DNA of 64,000 bases from Rhizobiales bacterium 62-17 (GTDB lineage: Bacteria > Pseudomonadota > Alphaproteobacteria > Rhizobiales > Beijerinckiaceae): positions 743,440-807,439 of the forward strand of contig MKVW01000003.1 in assembly GCA_001898965.1 (NCBI GenBank). Direction: 5' to 3'. Below the pieces are notes generated by a model. That model made no database searches and was not told the DNA's origin. It saw only the letters and a list, made by a program, of their open reading frames with translations. This document shows positions 16,490 through 24,397 of this stretch, in pieces (positions within the stretch are counted from its first letter, which is position 1; every line of letters starts with the position of its first letter). The translations under genes and the position numbers were made by a program.

Positions 16490-16813
16490 ATGACGAACGC
16501 CCCCGACCTCCTCTTTCGAACCCTCGCCGACCCAACCCGGCGGGCCATTTTCGAGCGGCTGTGCCGCGAGGGCGAACAAACGGTCAGTGCCCTGACGGCC
16601 CAAGCCGGCGTCTCGCAACCCGCCGTTTCCAAGCACCTTGGGGTTTTGAAACAGGCCGGCCTGGTGCGCGACCGCCAAGACGGCCGCCTCACCCACTACA
16701 GCGCCGACCGCCGCGCCCTCGCCCCGTTGATCGACTGGACCAGCCAGATGACCGGCTTCTGGGAAAGCCGGTTCGATCAACTCGAAGACCTTTTGAAAAG
16801 GATGGATCAATGA
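16490..16813 (+). CDS. ArsR family transcriptional regulator
   Basis: A 107-residue winged-helix regulator. FRTLADPTRRAIFERL (near residue 8) and the recognition helix VSQPAVSKHLGVLKQAGLV (about 41-59) are hallmarks. Metal-binding CxC or DxH motifs are not evident. Together with the adjacent SRPBCC gene this fits the metal-independent ArsR/AHSA1 pair type. A TTG nine bases upstream is in frame, but the ATG at 16490 follows the operator directly. The stop overlaps the next start (ATGA). It probably represses its own five-gene operon. Confidence 0.9.
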   Translation: MTNAPDLLFRTLADPTRRAIFERLCREGEQTVSALTAQAGVSQPAVSKHLGVLKQAGLVRDRQDGRLTHYSADRRALAPLIDWTSQMTGFWESRFDQLEDLLKRMDQ

Positions 16814-17238
16814 CCGACACCACCGAAATGCTCTCCGTCGTCGTCGAGCGTGAGATTTCTCATCCGCCAGAAAAGCTTTGGCGCGCGCTGACGCAACCGC
16901 ATCTGATCGAAGAATGGCTGATGAAGAACGACTTCAAACTCGCCATGGGCCATCACTTCAAGCTACGCGGCGAATGGGGCGGCGTTTTGGATTGCGAAGT
17001 CCTCGCCATCGAGCCGAACAAGAAACTGGCCTATTCGTGGAACTTCGCCAACGACGATCCGACTTTTGACCTGAAAAGCGTGGTGACGTTCACGCTGACA
17101 CCAAAGGGGGCCGGAACTCACTTACGCGTGGAACAGTTGGGCTTCCGGCCGGATCAGAAACAGGCGTTTGGCGGCGCCAAAGCGGGCTGGCCGCAATTCC
17201 TGGCGAAACTCGAGCAGATTCTGGCGCGACCGGACTGA
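16810..17238 (+). CDS. SRPBCC/AHSA1 domain protein
   Basis: A 142-residue START-like protein of the AHSA1 (Activator of Hsp90 ATPase C-terminal) family. It begins MTDTTEMLSVVVEREISHPP, followed by WRALTQPHLIEEWL, the conserved first helix. The C-terminal helix GWPQFLAKLEQIL closes the hydrophobic cavity. Such proteins are very often encoded right after an ArsR regulator and bind small hydrophobic ligands. The start overlaps the arsR stop by ATGA. Ligand unknown. Confidence 0.87.
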   Translation: MTDTTEMLSVVVEREISHPPEKLWRALTQPHLIEEWLMKNDFKLAMGHHFKLRGEWGGVLDCEVLAIEPNKKLAYSWNFANDDPTFDLKSVVTFTLTPKGAGTHLRVEQLGFRPDQKQAFGGAKAGWPQFLAKLEQILARPD

Positions 17239-17280
17239 TTGGCCCGCATCGCGCTCAGCATATCTTCAAAGGAGGTTTCC

Positions 17281-17496
17281 TTGGATTGGAACGTGAGACT
17301 TCGGCAGCTTCATCGCTGGCTGTCGATCGCCTTTACATTGGCGGTTATCGCCAACATCGTGGCCATGGTCCGGCAAGAACAGGCGATTTGGATCGGCGTT
17401 TTGGCGCTCATTCCGCTGGCCTTGCTCCTGATCACCGGCCTCTACATGTTTGCTCAGCCTTATGCTGCGAAATGGCGTCGCGTGCGACGCGCGTAG
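17281..17496 (+). CDS. Small two-helix membrane protein
   Basis: A 71-residue protein with two hydrophobic segments: LSIAFTLAVIANIVAMV (about residues 14-30) and GVLALIPLALLLITGLYMF (about 39-57), with basic ends. The start is a TTG at 17281 preceded by a near-perfect SD (AAAGGAGG) at 5 bases; another TTG at 17239 is in frame but has no SD. It lies between the SRPBCC gene and two DUF1801 genes in the operon. Function unknown. Confidence 0.68.
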   Translation: MDWNVRLRQLHRWLSIAFTLAVIANIVAMVRQEQAIWIGVLALIPLALLLITGLYMFAQPYAAKWRRVRRA

Positions 17497-17503
17497 GTGG
17501 TGG

Positions 17504-17965
17504 ATGGCCAGCAAAACGCCGACGAAAAGCAGGAAGAAGCCGCTCGCGAAGCGGAGCGACGGAAAACCGACGCTCCTCTCCGGCGGCAATCCGCAGATCG
17601 CCAAGGGTTATGGCGATGCGCCGGTGCAGTCCTATATCGCGGCGATGCCCGGCTGGAAGCAGGACGTGGGACGCCGGCTCGATGCCCTCATCACCCAGGC
17701 CGTGCCTCAGGTGCATAAAGCGGTCAAATGGAACTCGCCGCTATATGGCATCGAGGGCGAAGGCTGGTTCCTCGCCCTTCATTGCTACGCGAAATACGTC
17801 AAAGTGGCGTTCTTCCGTGGCGCCTTGCTGACCCCTATTCCGCCTGGTCCCTCCAAGAGCCAGGATACGCGTTACCTCGATGTGTATGAGAACGACGAAC
17901 TCGACGAAGCGCAGTTCACGGCTTGGGTGAAACAAGCTAGCCAGTTGCCCGGCGAACGGATGTAG
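17504..17965 (+). CDS. DUF1801 domain-containing protein
   Basis: A 153-residue cytoplasmic protein with the DUF1801 (YdhG-like) fold. GDAPVQSYIAAMPGW, VHKAVKWNSPLYGIEG and ALHCYAKYVKVAFFRGA are conserved blocks, preceded by a basic N-terminus rich in Lys and Arg. Molecular function is not established for the family. The ATG at 17504 follows AGGTGG and lies 7 bases after the preceding stop. It is the fourth gene of the ArsR operon and stands next to a second DUF1801 gene with low sequence similarity. Confidence 0.82.
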   Translation: MASKTPTKSRKKPLAKRSDGKPTLLSGGNPQIAKGYGDAPVQSYIAAMPGWKQDVGRRLDALITQAVPQVHKAVKWNSPLYGIEGEGWFLALHCYAKYVKVAFFRGALLTPIPPGPSKSQDTRYLDVYENDELDEAQFTAWVKQASQLPGERM

Positions 17966-17977
17966 AAAGTGACCATC

Positions 17978-18382
17978 ATGAAGACCAGCGCAAAGCCGAA
18001 AGAAGCCCCTGCTTCGCAATTGATCGACGCGCGGATCGAAGAATTGGGTGATTGGCGTGGCGCGACATTGGCGCGGGTGCGCGCCATCATCCAAAAGGCC
18101 GTTCCCGACGTAGTCGAGGAATGGAAATGGCGCGGCGTGCCGGTGTGGTCGCACGGCGGCATCATCTGCACCGGCGAAACCTACAAGGCCGTGGTGAAAC
18201 TGACGTTCGCCAAAGGCGCCTCTCTGCCGGATCCCGCGAGCCTGTTCAATTCCAGCCTCGAGGGCAATACGCGGCGCGCCATCGACATTCACGACGGCGA
18301 GAAGATCGATGAGAAAGCTCTCAAAGCGCTCGTTCGCGCCGCTGCGGCCTTGAATATGCAGAAGAAATCGAAAAGCGCCTAA
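17978..18382 (+). CDS. DUF1801 domain-containing protein
   Basis: A 134-residue DUF1801 protein: LIDARIEELGDWRGATLARVR, then EEWKWRGVPVWSHGGIIC, YKAVVKLTFAKGASL and a C-terminal KALKALVRAAAALN helix. It begins 12 bases after the previous stop. A GTG nine bases upstream (17969) is in frame and could also initiate. Last gene of the ArsR operon; it ends 2 bases before the convergent EF-hand gene with no obvious hairpin between. Confidence 0.82.
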   Translation: MKTSAKPKEAPASQLIDARIEELGDWRGATLARVRAIIQKAVPDVVEEWKWRGVPVWSHGGIICTGETYKAVVKLTFAKGASLPDPASLFNSSLEGNTRRAIDIHDGEKIDEKALKALVRAAAALNMQKKSKSA

Positions 18383-18384
18383 AA

Positions 18385-18876
18385 CTAATGGCAGACCGGT
18401 CGCGGAATAATCTCCGGCGGCGGCGTCCGTTTTGACTCGTCCAAGGTCATGCGTCCGTCGTCACCCGCGAGCCATTTGAAGATGCGATCATTATAGCTCC
18501 GCCATTCTTCACGGCTGACCTTGGCGTCGCCATTGGCATCGACGACCTTGTAGAAACAGCGGGCAATGGACAGGCTGACCGGCTTGGCGGCGGGATTTTC
18601 CTTGGTCAACCAGTCAGCATATTCCTGAACCGGAAGCATGCCGTCACCGTTCGCATCGATCTTCGCGAATTCGGCTTCATCGGCCGCCGCATGTTCCTCA
18701 TAGCTGATCACGCCATCGCCATTCTGATCGATGCGCTGGAAACGCTGTTCCCGCGTCTCAGCCCAGGCCGTGGCGGAGGAGAATGCGAGCACGAGCAGAA
18801 CGGCAGACAAACAACGGATCAAAGCAACGCTCCACAAATCGCGATCGATCAGACCGGAAACTTTCGTTCCGCCCAT
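18385..18876 (-). CDS. Secreted EF-hand calcium-binding protein
   Basis: A protein of up to 163 residues with an export signal (LSAVLLVLAFSSATAWA) and three clear EF-hand loops: DQNGDGVISYEE, DANGDGMLPVQE and DANGDAKVSREE. A fourth, degenerate one (AGDDGRMTLDES) follows. It should bind calcium in the periplasm. The ATG at 18876 overlaps the Mpl-like gene by 28 bases and gives an unusually long signal region; a TTG at 18822, with GGAG 8 bases upstream, may be the true start. Probably co-transcribed with the Mpl-like gene. Confidence 0.83.
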   Translation of the reverse strand: MGGTKVSGLIDRDLWSVALIRCLSAVLLVLAFSSATAWAETREQRFQRIDQNGDGVISYEEHAAADEAEFAKIDANGDGMLPVQEYADWLTKENPAAKPVSLSIARCFYKVVDANGDAKVSREEWRSYNDRIFKWLAGDDGRMTLDESKRTPPPEIIPRPVCH

Positions 18877-20270
18877 TCCGGCACCGCCTCGATCAGACCG
18901 CCGAGATTGCCGGAGGTCAGGAACAGAACCGCCGCGTCATCGCCGAGCGTCTTGCCGATCGCCGCGACAGCAGCGGCCTTGTCGTCGATGGCCGCGACCG
19001 GATGGCCGGCGGCGGCGATGCGCGCCACGATATCGGACTGGGTCACCTGATCGTGCGTGCCGGCGCCCTGTTCGGCTGGATGCCAGACGAAGGTTTGGGC
19101 AGCCCCTTCAAAGACATCGTCATACCAATGCATGGTGCCCCGATTGCGCCAACTGAAGGTATGCGGTTCGAAGACGACGATCAGCCGACGATCGCCGAAA
19201 TGCTGCTTCATCGCCGCGATGGCGCTCTTGGCCTTGTCGTAGGAAGAGCCGAAGCCTTCGAAAATCGGGATCCGCGTGCGGTCCGACTTGCGGTCGAGCC
19301 GGCGTTTGATGCCCTTGAACGTGGCCATGGCGCGGGCGAATTGCTCGCCCGTCAGATAACCCTGCCCGACGAGGAACGCGCCGACGCCGAGCATGTTCTC
19401 GATGTTATGCAGGCCGAGCTGGCCAGTTTCGACGTCGGCCACCGCGGTGTCGCCACGCATGATGCGAAAGCGCGTCCGCTCGCCCCAGACGATGTCGCGC
19501 ACCTGCCAATCGCCCTGGGCGATGCCATAGGTCGTCACGGGGCGCTTCACGCTGGCCAGGAACCGGCCGCTCAACTCGCCGCTGGTCGAGGCCAGAACCG
19601 CACCCTTTTCCGGCACCATGCCGATGAGTTGCGTGAAGGGCGCCAGATAGCTCTCCACCGTCGGAAAGACATTGACGTGGTCATGCGCCAGCGGCGTCAG
19701 CAGCACATGCGCCGGGTGGTAATGCAGGAATTTCGAGCGATCGTCCGTGTTAGAAGACGGATACTCATCACCTTCGAGCAGGAACAGCTCGCCCTTGCCG
19801 ACGTGAGCGGCTGTTGGCGGCGACAGCGGCACGGCGCCGATCATGAAGGACGGATCAAGGCCGCTTTCCAGCAGCGCATGGGCCAACAGCGACACGCTCG
19901 TCGTCTTGCCGAAGGAACCGGCGGCAACGACGGCCGTCTTGTTCGCCGACAGATGTCCCAGCACTTGCGCGAAGGACATGATGGCGCGGCCGCTATCTTC
20001 CGCGGCCCGCACCTCCTCATTGGTGGCGCGCACCAGTTTGGCATTCTTGCCGATGACGATGAGATCGGCATCAATTGGGATATTGGCAGCGGCGTAAGGT
20101 GTGCGATAATCGAGGTGCTCGCGACGCAGCACGTCGGAGATCGGCGGATAGACCGCCTCGTCGGAACCCGTAACGGCGAGGCCGGAGTCGCGCAGCAGTT
20201 TCGCGGTGGCGCTCATGCCGACGCCGCCGATGCCGATCACATGTGCCTTACGATAGGGAAAACCGTTCAA
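18849..20270 (-). CDS. Mur ligase family protein, Mpl-like, with altered motifs
   Basis: A 473-residue Mur ligase. Mpl rejoins the murein tripeptide to UDP-MurNAc during cell-wall recycling. The N-terminal HVIGIGGVGMSATAKLL is the UDP-binding Rossmann motif, and LLEGDEYPSSNTDDRSKF with HVNVFPTVESY matches the Mpl branch. The ATP loop is AGSFGKTTS, with Phe120 where Mpl and MurC have His or Asn. The usual HHP block of the C-terminal domain is replaced by EGFGSSYDKAKSAI. It may therefore join a different substrate; recycling ligase remains the first guess. Confidence 0.72.
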   Translation of the reverse strand: MNGFPYRKAHVIGIGGVGMSATAKLLRDSGLAVTGSDEAVYPPISDVLRREHLDYRTPYAAANIPIDADLIVIGKNAKLVRATNEEVRAAEDSGRAIMSFAQVLGHLSANKTAVVAAGSFGKTTSVSLLAHALLESGLDPSFMIGAVPLSPPTAAHVGKGELFLLEGDEYPSSNTDDRSKFLHYHPAHVLLTPLAHDHVNVFPTVESYLAPFTQLIGMVPEKGAVLASTSGELSGRFLASVKRPVTTYGIAQGDWQVRDIVWGERTRFRIMRGDTAVADVETGQLGLHNIENMLGVGAFLVGQGYLTGEQFARAMATFKGIKRRLDRKSDRTRIPIFEGFGSSYDKAKSAIAAMKQHFGDRRLIVVFEPHTFSWRNRGTMHWYDDVFEGAAQTFVWHPAEQGAGTHDQVTQSDIVARIAAAGHPVAAIDDKAAAVAAIGKTLGDDAAVLFLTSGNLGGLIEAVPEWAERKFPV

Positions 20271-20348
20271 CTGCCGCTCCGCTTCACCGCGCCGAATCGC
20301 GCGTGCCGACCATATCCGGCGACCATAGCAGAGCCGATAAAAAGCGAT

Positions 20349-20376
20349 CCGGGCGGGGGCCTGATTCCCCGCCCGG
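20349..20376. terminator. GC-rich hairpin in the 450-base gap before the sigma-factor operon
   Basis: A perfect 10-bp stem (ccgggcgggg and its complement) with an 8-base loop. On the minus strand a T5 tract follows five bases later, which would suit transcripts arriving from the right, but no minus-strand gene is recognised there. It lies 79 bases upstream of the Mpl-like start. The rest of 20271-20660 shows no convincing gene. Confidence 0.4.
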
Positions 20377-20670
20377 ACCTGACCAAATTCGATCGAGGGG
20401 ACCTCATCTGGCTGACTGAATCATAGCATCCTATTGTGACCCTGCATCAGGCAAAAATGAGTCCGGGAGAAAGAAATTCCGGCGAAAATCCCTCGATTCG
20501 AGGCCTTTTGGGTCGATTTTGACCCTCAAATTCCGATTTTGGCTCTCCGTCCGTGGCCGGGCGGTTCCACCCTCTCCGACCGCGTCGCGGCCAGCCGGTG
20601 CTACCGGCCAGGGCCTGTCTTCCACCGGGCCCGTCCACCATGCGGGACATGCAGAATTTTTTGTCGGCGG

Positions 20671-20700
20671 TGTCGGCTATAAGCTCGCGCATTCGTCCTT
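20671..20700 (+). promoter_or_regulatory. Predicted ECF42-type promoter of yciI and sigma factor
   Basis: TGTCGGC at 20671-20677, a 16-base spacer, then CGTC at 20694-20697 (context ATTCGTCCTT), 22 bases before the yciI ATG. The same two boxes with the same spacing lie upstream of the DoxX gene. The TGTCG box resembles published ECF42 -35 elements. This implies that the sigma factor activates its own operon. Confidence 0.72.
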
Positions 20701-20721
20701 GGTTCAACACAGGAATGTTCG

Positions 20722-21096
20722 ATGCTCTATGCGATCCTCTGCTACCACTCCGAAGACGTTGTCTGCTCCTGGCCAAAGGAGAAGGACGAACAGATCATGC
20801 GCCAATTGAGCGAGGTGAACGAAAAGCTGGCGAAGGCCGGCCGCCTCGGCCCGGTGGCGCGCCTGCTGCCGACGACCGCCGCGACGACGCTGCGCGAGAA
20901 TGCGCGCGAGGAAAAGCTCGTCATCGACGGTCCCTTCGCCGAAACCAAAGAGCAGTTGCTCGGCTTCTTCGTCATCGAATGCGCCGATCTCGACGAAGCC
21001 GTCGACACCGCCAGACAGCTCATGCAGGCCAATGACGGCGCCACCTACGAAATCAGGCCGATCGGCTATTTCATGCCGGGAGTGAAGATCACGTGA
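20722..21096 (+). CDS. YciI-like DGPF domain protein
   Basis: A 124-residue YCII/DGPF-domain protein. The block LVIDGPFAETKEQLLGFFVI (about residues 68-87) carries the name-giving DGPF. Function is unknown, but these small proteins are typically encoded next to ECF42-group sigma factors, as here. Its stop overlaps the sigma-factor GTG start (GTGA), so the two are translationally coupled. The predicted ECF promoter lies directly upstream. Confidence 0.88.
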   Translation: MLYAILCYHSEDVVCSWPKEKDEQIMRQLSEVNEKLAKAGRLGPVARLLPTTAATTLRENAREEKLVIDGPFAETKEQLLGFFVIECADLDEAVDTARQLMQANDGATYEIRPIGYFMPGVKIT

Positions 21097-22373
21097 CGGA
21101 TCTGACCTGGATCAATGGTGCGCTGACCTCTGCCCGGCCCCAGGCCGTTGCCGCCCTGCTGCGCTATTTTCGCGATCTCGATACGGCCGAGGAAGCTTTC
21201 CAGAATGCCTGTCTGCGGGCGCTGAAATCCTGGCCACAGAATGGGCCGCCGCGCGACCCCACCGCCTGGCTCATCATGGTGGCACGCAACACCGCCATCG
21301 ACGAAGTGCGACGCCGGCGCAAGCAGGAGGCGCTTCCCGACGAAGAGCATATTTCCGACGACAGCGACGCCGAAAGCGACATGGCCGACCGGCTCGACAG
21401 CGATCACTACCGCGACGACGTGCTGCGGCTGCTGTTCATCTGCTGCCACCCGGACCTGCCGGCCTCGCAGCAGATCGCGCTGGCGCTGCGCATCGTCAGC
21501 GGCCTCAGTGTCAAGCAGATCGCCCGGGCTTTCCTGGTCGGCGAAAGCGCCATGGAACAGCGCATCACCCGCGCCAAGGCGCGCATCGCCAAGGCCGACG
21601 TGCCCTTCGAGACGCCGGGCGCCGTCGAGCGCTCCGAACGGCTCGCCGCCGTGGCGGCCATGGTATACCTCGTCTTCAACGAGGGCTATTCGGCCAGCGG
21701 CCCGACGGCGCCCGACCGCGAGCCCCTGTGCGACGAAGCGATCCGACTGGCCCGCCTGCTGCTGCGCCTGTTCCAAACGGAACCGGAAATCATGGGTCTG
21801 ACGGCGCTGCTGCTGTTGCAGCATGCCCGCGCCCCCGCCCGTTTCGATAGCCAAGGCGAGATCATCCTGCTCGAGGATCAAGACCGCTCCCTCTGGAAGC
21901 GGGCCTTCATCACCGAAGGACTGGCTCTGATCGACAAGGCCATGCGTCATCGCCGGCCGGGCCCCTATCAGGTGCAAGCGGCCATCGCCGCCCTGCACGC
22001 GCGCGCCGCCAAGCCGCAGGATACCAATTGGGCTGGGATCGATGCGCTCTATGCGACCCTGGAACAGATGCAGCCTTCGCCCGTCGTCACGCTCAACCGG
22101 GCCGTAGCGGTCTCCAAGGTGCGCGGCCCCGCCGATGCGCTCGCCATGATCGAGCCGTTGGCCGCAAAACTGTCCGGCTATTTCTACTTCTTCGGCCTCA
22201 AGGGCGGATTGCTGCTACAGCTCGGGCGCAATCAGGAAGCGCGGGTCGCTTTCAATCAAGCGATCGCGCTCGCCCATACGCCGGCGGAGGCCGCGCATAT
22301 CCGCATGCATATCGATCGCCTGATCGCGGAGACCGAGGCGAAGCAGAAAGGTCCCGTCGCCTCGCGGGCTTGA
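21093..22373 (+). CDS. ECF42-group RNA polymerase sigma factor with long C-terminal extension
   Basis: A 426-residue ECF sigma factor. Region 2 covers about residues 15-80 (FRDLDTAEEAFQNACLRAL, then NTAIDEVRRRRK) and region 4 about 110-170 (ALALRIVSGLSVKQIARAF, then RITRAKARI). Residues 175-415 form a DUF6596/TPR-like helical extension (VYLVFNEGYSASG, LNRAVAVSKVRGPADAL), which sets ECF42 apart and replaces an anti-sigma factor. GTG start, coupled to yciI. Regulation is probably positive autoregulation through the promoter at 20671. The signal is unknown. Confidence 0.92.
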   Translation: MTDLTWINGALTSARPQAVAALLRYFRDLDTAEEAFQNACLRALKSWPQNGPPRDPTAWLIMVARNTAIDEVRRRRKQEALPDEEHISDDSDAESDMADRLDSDHYRDDVLRLLFICCHPDLPASQQIALALRIVSGLSVKQIARAFLVGESAMEQRITRAKARIAKADVPFETPGAVERSERLAAVAAMVYLVFNEGYSASGPTAPDREPLCDEAIRLARLLLRLFQTEPEIMGLTALLLLQHARAPARFDSQGEIILLEDQDRSLWKRAFITEGLALIDKAMRHRRPGPYQVQAAIAALHARAAKPQDTNWAGIDALYATLEQMQPSPVVTLNRAVAVSKVRGPADALAMIEPLAAKLSGYFYFFGLKGGLLLQLGRNQEARVAFNQAIALAHTPAEAAHIRMHIDRLIAETEAKQKGPVASRA

Positions 22374-22401
22374 ACCTTTCCGCCTAAATTTTTTCCGCCG
22401 C

Positions 22402-22431
22402 TGTCGGCATGGCTCTCCTTCATTCGTCCTT
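22402..22431 (+). promoter_or_regulatory. Predicted ECF42-type promoter of the DoxX gene
   Basis: TGTCGGC at 22402-22408, a 16-base spacer, then CGTC at 22425-22428 (context ATTCGTCCTT), 60 bases upstream of the doxX start. Box sequences, spacing and the flanking T-rich tract match the site before yciI. This makes the DoxX gene a second target of the sigma factor. Confidence 0.72.
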
Positions 22432-22487
22432 AGGTCACAACGGCCGCAGCACTCTCGCTGCGGTCTCGATCACCGAAGGAGGACGTC

Positions 22488-22904
22488 GTGACAGACGTTG
22501 CAGTGACAAGCGAAAACACGAGCAAGGCCCTGCTGTGGACCGGCCGCATCATGAGCGGCCTCGTCGTCGCCTTTCTCATCTTTGACGGCGGCATCAAGCT
22601 CGTGCCCATCGCGCCCGTCACCGAAACCATGCAGCAGTTGGGATTCAGCGGCACGGTCGCCCAGGCCCGTGGCCTTGGCATCCTGACGCTCGGCATCGCC
22701 CTGCTCTACGCCTTTCCGAAAACCTCGGTGCTCGGCGCCATTCTGCTGACGGGCCTTCTCGGTGGCGCCATGGCGACGCATCTGCGGGTCGACTCGCCGC
22801 TGTTCACCCATCTGCTCTTTGGTCTCTATCTCGGCGTGATCGCCTGGGGCGGATTGTGGTTGCGCGATGGACGCCTGCGAAAACTGCTGCCGATCCGTCT
22901 TTGA
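22488..22904 (+). CDS. DoxX family membrane protein
   Basis: A 138-residue membrane protein with four hydrophobic segments, of the DoxX-like family. GRIMSGLVVAFLIFDGGIKL is the conserved first helix, and GLGILTLGIALLYAF and TGLLGGAMATHLRVDSPLF follow the family pattern. GTG start at 22488 with a strong SD (GAAGGAGG, 5 bases). Its promoter matches that of the upstream sigma operon, so it is likely part of that stress response. Function is unproven; some relatives act in thiosulfate or redox metabolism. Confidence 0.85.
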   Translation: MTDVAVTSENTSKALLWTGRIMSGLVVAFLIFDGGIKLVPIAPVTETMQQLGFSGTVAQARGLGILTLGIALLYAFPKTSVLGAILLTGLLGGAMATHLRVDSPLFTHLLFGLYLGVIAWGGLWLRDGRLRKLLPIRL

Positions 22905-22981
22905 AGTTTTGACGACACCCTGCGTCAGGGGAACTTGATCGCGCATGGCCCTGGGCGGATGCTTCAACCCGTGGCAGAATG

Positions 22982-23008
22982 AGGCTCCATTTTATTGGAG
23001 CCTTTTTC
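22982..23008 (+). promoter_or_regulatory. Terminator-like hairpin holding the SD of the YARHG gene
   Basis: A perfect 8-bp stem (aggctcca and its complement) with a 6-base loop is followed by TTTTT and then, one base later, by the ATG at 23009. The 3' arm contains the only SD (GGAG). It looks like an intrinsic terminator of the DoxX transcript, and at the same time would hide the ribosome site of the next gene. Confidence 0.65.
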
Positions 23009-23266
23009 ATGCGCGCTGTTCCTTTTATCCTTGCGATTGCGACCGTCACCTTTCCCGTTGCGACCGCGCAGGCGCAGTCCTGCGGCCAGCTCTGGTATCA
23101 GCGCAACGCGATCTATGCCGAAGCCGGCTATTGCTTTAAAACGGCGCGGGCGCGTGCCGAATTCGGCGCGAATTGTTTTTCGCCTTACGGACGCCTGACG
23201 CCGCGACAACAGGCTCTGGTCAACGCCATTCAGGAGCAGGAAGATTTGCGCGGATGCCCGCGCTAA
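23009..23266 (+). CDS. Small secreted YARHG-domain protein
   Basis: An 85-residue exported protein. After the signal peptide (VPFILAIATVTFPVATAQAQ) the mature part shows the YARHG pattern: LWYQRNAIYAEAGYCFKT and a C-terminal LTPRQQALVNAIQEQED. Three further Cys residues could form disulfides. The start is set by the GGAG 9 bases upstream, inside a hairpin; an in-frame ATG at 22979 would lie before the hairpin. YARHG domains are extracellular with unknown role. Confidence 0.75.
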   Translation: MRAVPFILAIATVTFPVATAQAQSCGQLWYQRNAIYAEAGYCFKTARARAEFGANCFSPYGRLTPRQQALVNAIQEQEDLRGCPR

Positions 23267-23355
23267 ATCACCGCATTTTCCCGCCAAATTGCGCTCACCT
23301 TCGCCATTTAATAGAAGTGGCGGGCCAACCCGAAAATCGAGTGGATGACAAAGCC

Positions 23356-24348
23356 ATGAGCACAACCAAGAAACTACGACAGATCGGCAAATCAGGGATC
23401 GAAACGCCAGCCATCGGCCTGGGCTGCATGTCACTGACGGGAACCTACGGCGCGAGTACCGATGAAGCCAGCATCGACGTGATCCGCGCCGCGCTCGACA
23501 ACGGGATCACCCTGCTTGATTCTTCCGACATGTATGGTGACGGCAAGAATGAGGAATTGATCGCGCAGGCGATCAAGGGCCGGCGCGATCAGGCTGTGAT
23601 CGCCACCAAGTTCGGCAATCTCGGCGGCCGCGGCGGCAAGTTCGCCGACGGCAAGCCCGAGACCGTCATCAGCTCTTGCGAAGCCAGCCTGAAACGGCTC
23701 GGCGTCGAGACCATCGATCTCTATTATCAGCACCGCATCGATCCGGACGTACCGGTGGAGGACACGGTGGGTGCGATGGCGAAACTCGTTCAGCAAGGCA
23801 AGGTGCGCGCGCTGGGCTTGAGTGAAGCCAATCCGGAAACGATCCGTCGCGCTCATAAGGTGCATCCGATCTCAGCCGTGCAGAACGAGTTCTCCCTGCT
23901 CTATCGCACCGAAGCGGAAGAAACGCGCCAGACGACGAAGGATCTCGGCATCTCCTTCGTCGCCTATTCGCCGCTCGGCCGCAGCCTGTTGACCGCACAA
24001 GTTACCGATGCTTCGTCCTTCGGCACTGGCGATGCACGCCTTCGTCATCCGCGTTTCTCGGGAGACAATCTGGCGCGGAATGTCGATCTCGTCGGCCGGC
24101 TCAAAACGATTGCGGCGAAGAAGCATTGCACGCCGGGCCAGCTCGCCTTGGCATGGTTGCTGGCGCAAGGCGACGATGTCATCGCCATTCCCGGCACCAA
24201 GCGTCGCGAACGCCTGCTCGAAAACATCGGCGCGCTGAATGTGGACTTGAGTGCCGACGATCTCAAACGTACCGCCGAGGCTATTCCAAAAGGCGCGGCC
24301 GCCGGTCTGCGTTATCCTGAAGGCCAGATGGGAAGCGTGTTCCTCTAG
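23356..24348 (+). CDS. Aldo/keto reductase
   Basis: A 330-residue NADPH-dependent oxidoreductase with a TIM-barrel fold. The tetrad is visible: Asp and Tyr in LLDSSDMYG, Lys in IATKFGN and His in YYQHRID. The sequence belongs to the bacterial group that reduces aldehydes or methylglyoxal (GLGCMSLTGTYG and VAYSPLGRSLLT are typical). The ATG at 23356 starts conserved sequence; the frame is open 183 bases further upstream across the YARHG gene end, without conservation. Monocistronic, followed by a repeat element. Confidence 0.9.
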   Translation: MSTTKKLRQIGKSGIETPAIGLGCMSLTGTYGASTDEASIDVIRAALDNGITLLDSSDMYGDGKNEELIAQAIKGRRDQAVIATKFGNLGGRGGKFADGKPETVISSCEASLKRLGVETIDLYYQHRIDPDVPVEDTVGAMAKLVQQGKVRALGLSEANPETIRRAHKVHPISAVQNEFSLLYRTEAEETRQTTKDLGISFVAYSPLGRSLLTAQVTDASSFGTGDARLRHPRFSGDNLARNVDLVGRLKTIAAKKHCTPGQLALAWLLAQGDDVIAIPGTKRRERLLENIGALNVDLSADDLKRTAEAIPKGAAAGLRYPEGQMGSVFL

Positions 24349-24397
24349 TTGCTACAACTATACGCCTGCGACCTTCGAACGCGGGCTTCGATACCGG

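Noticed and set aside
20447..20776. Minus-strand open frame in the gap before the sigma operon
   Set aside because: Arg/Gly/Pro-rich with no domain and crosses the predicted ECF promoter and the yciI start.
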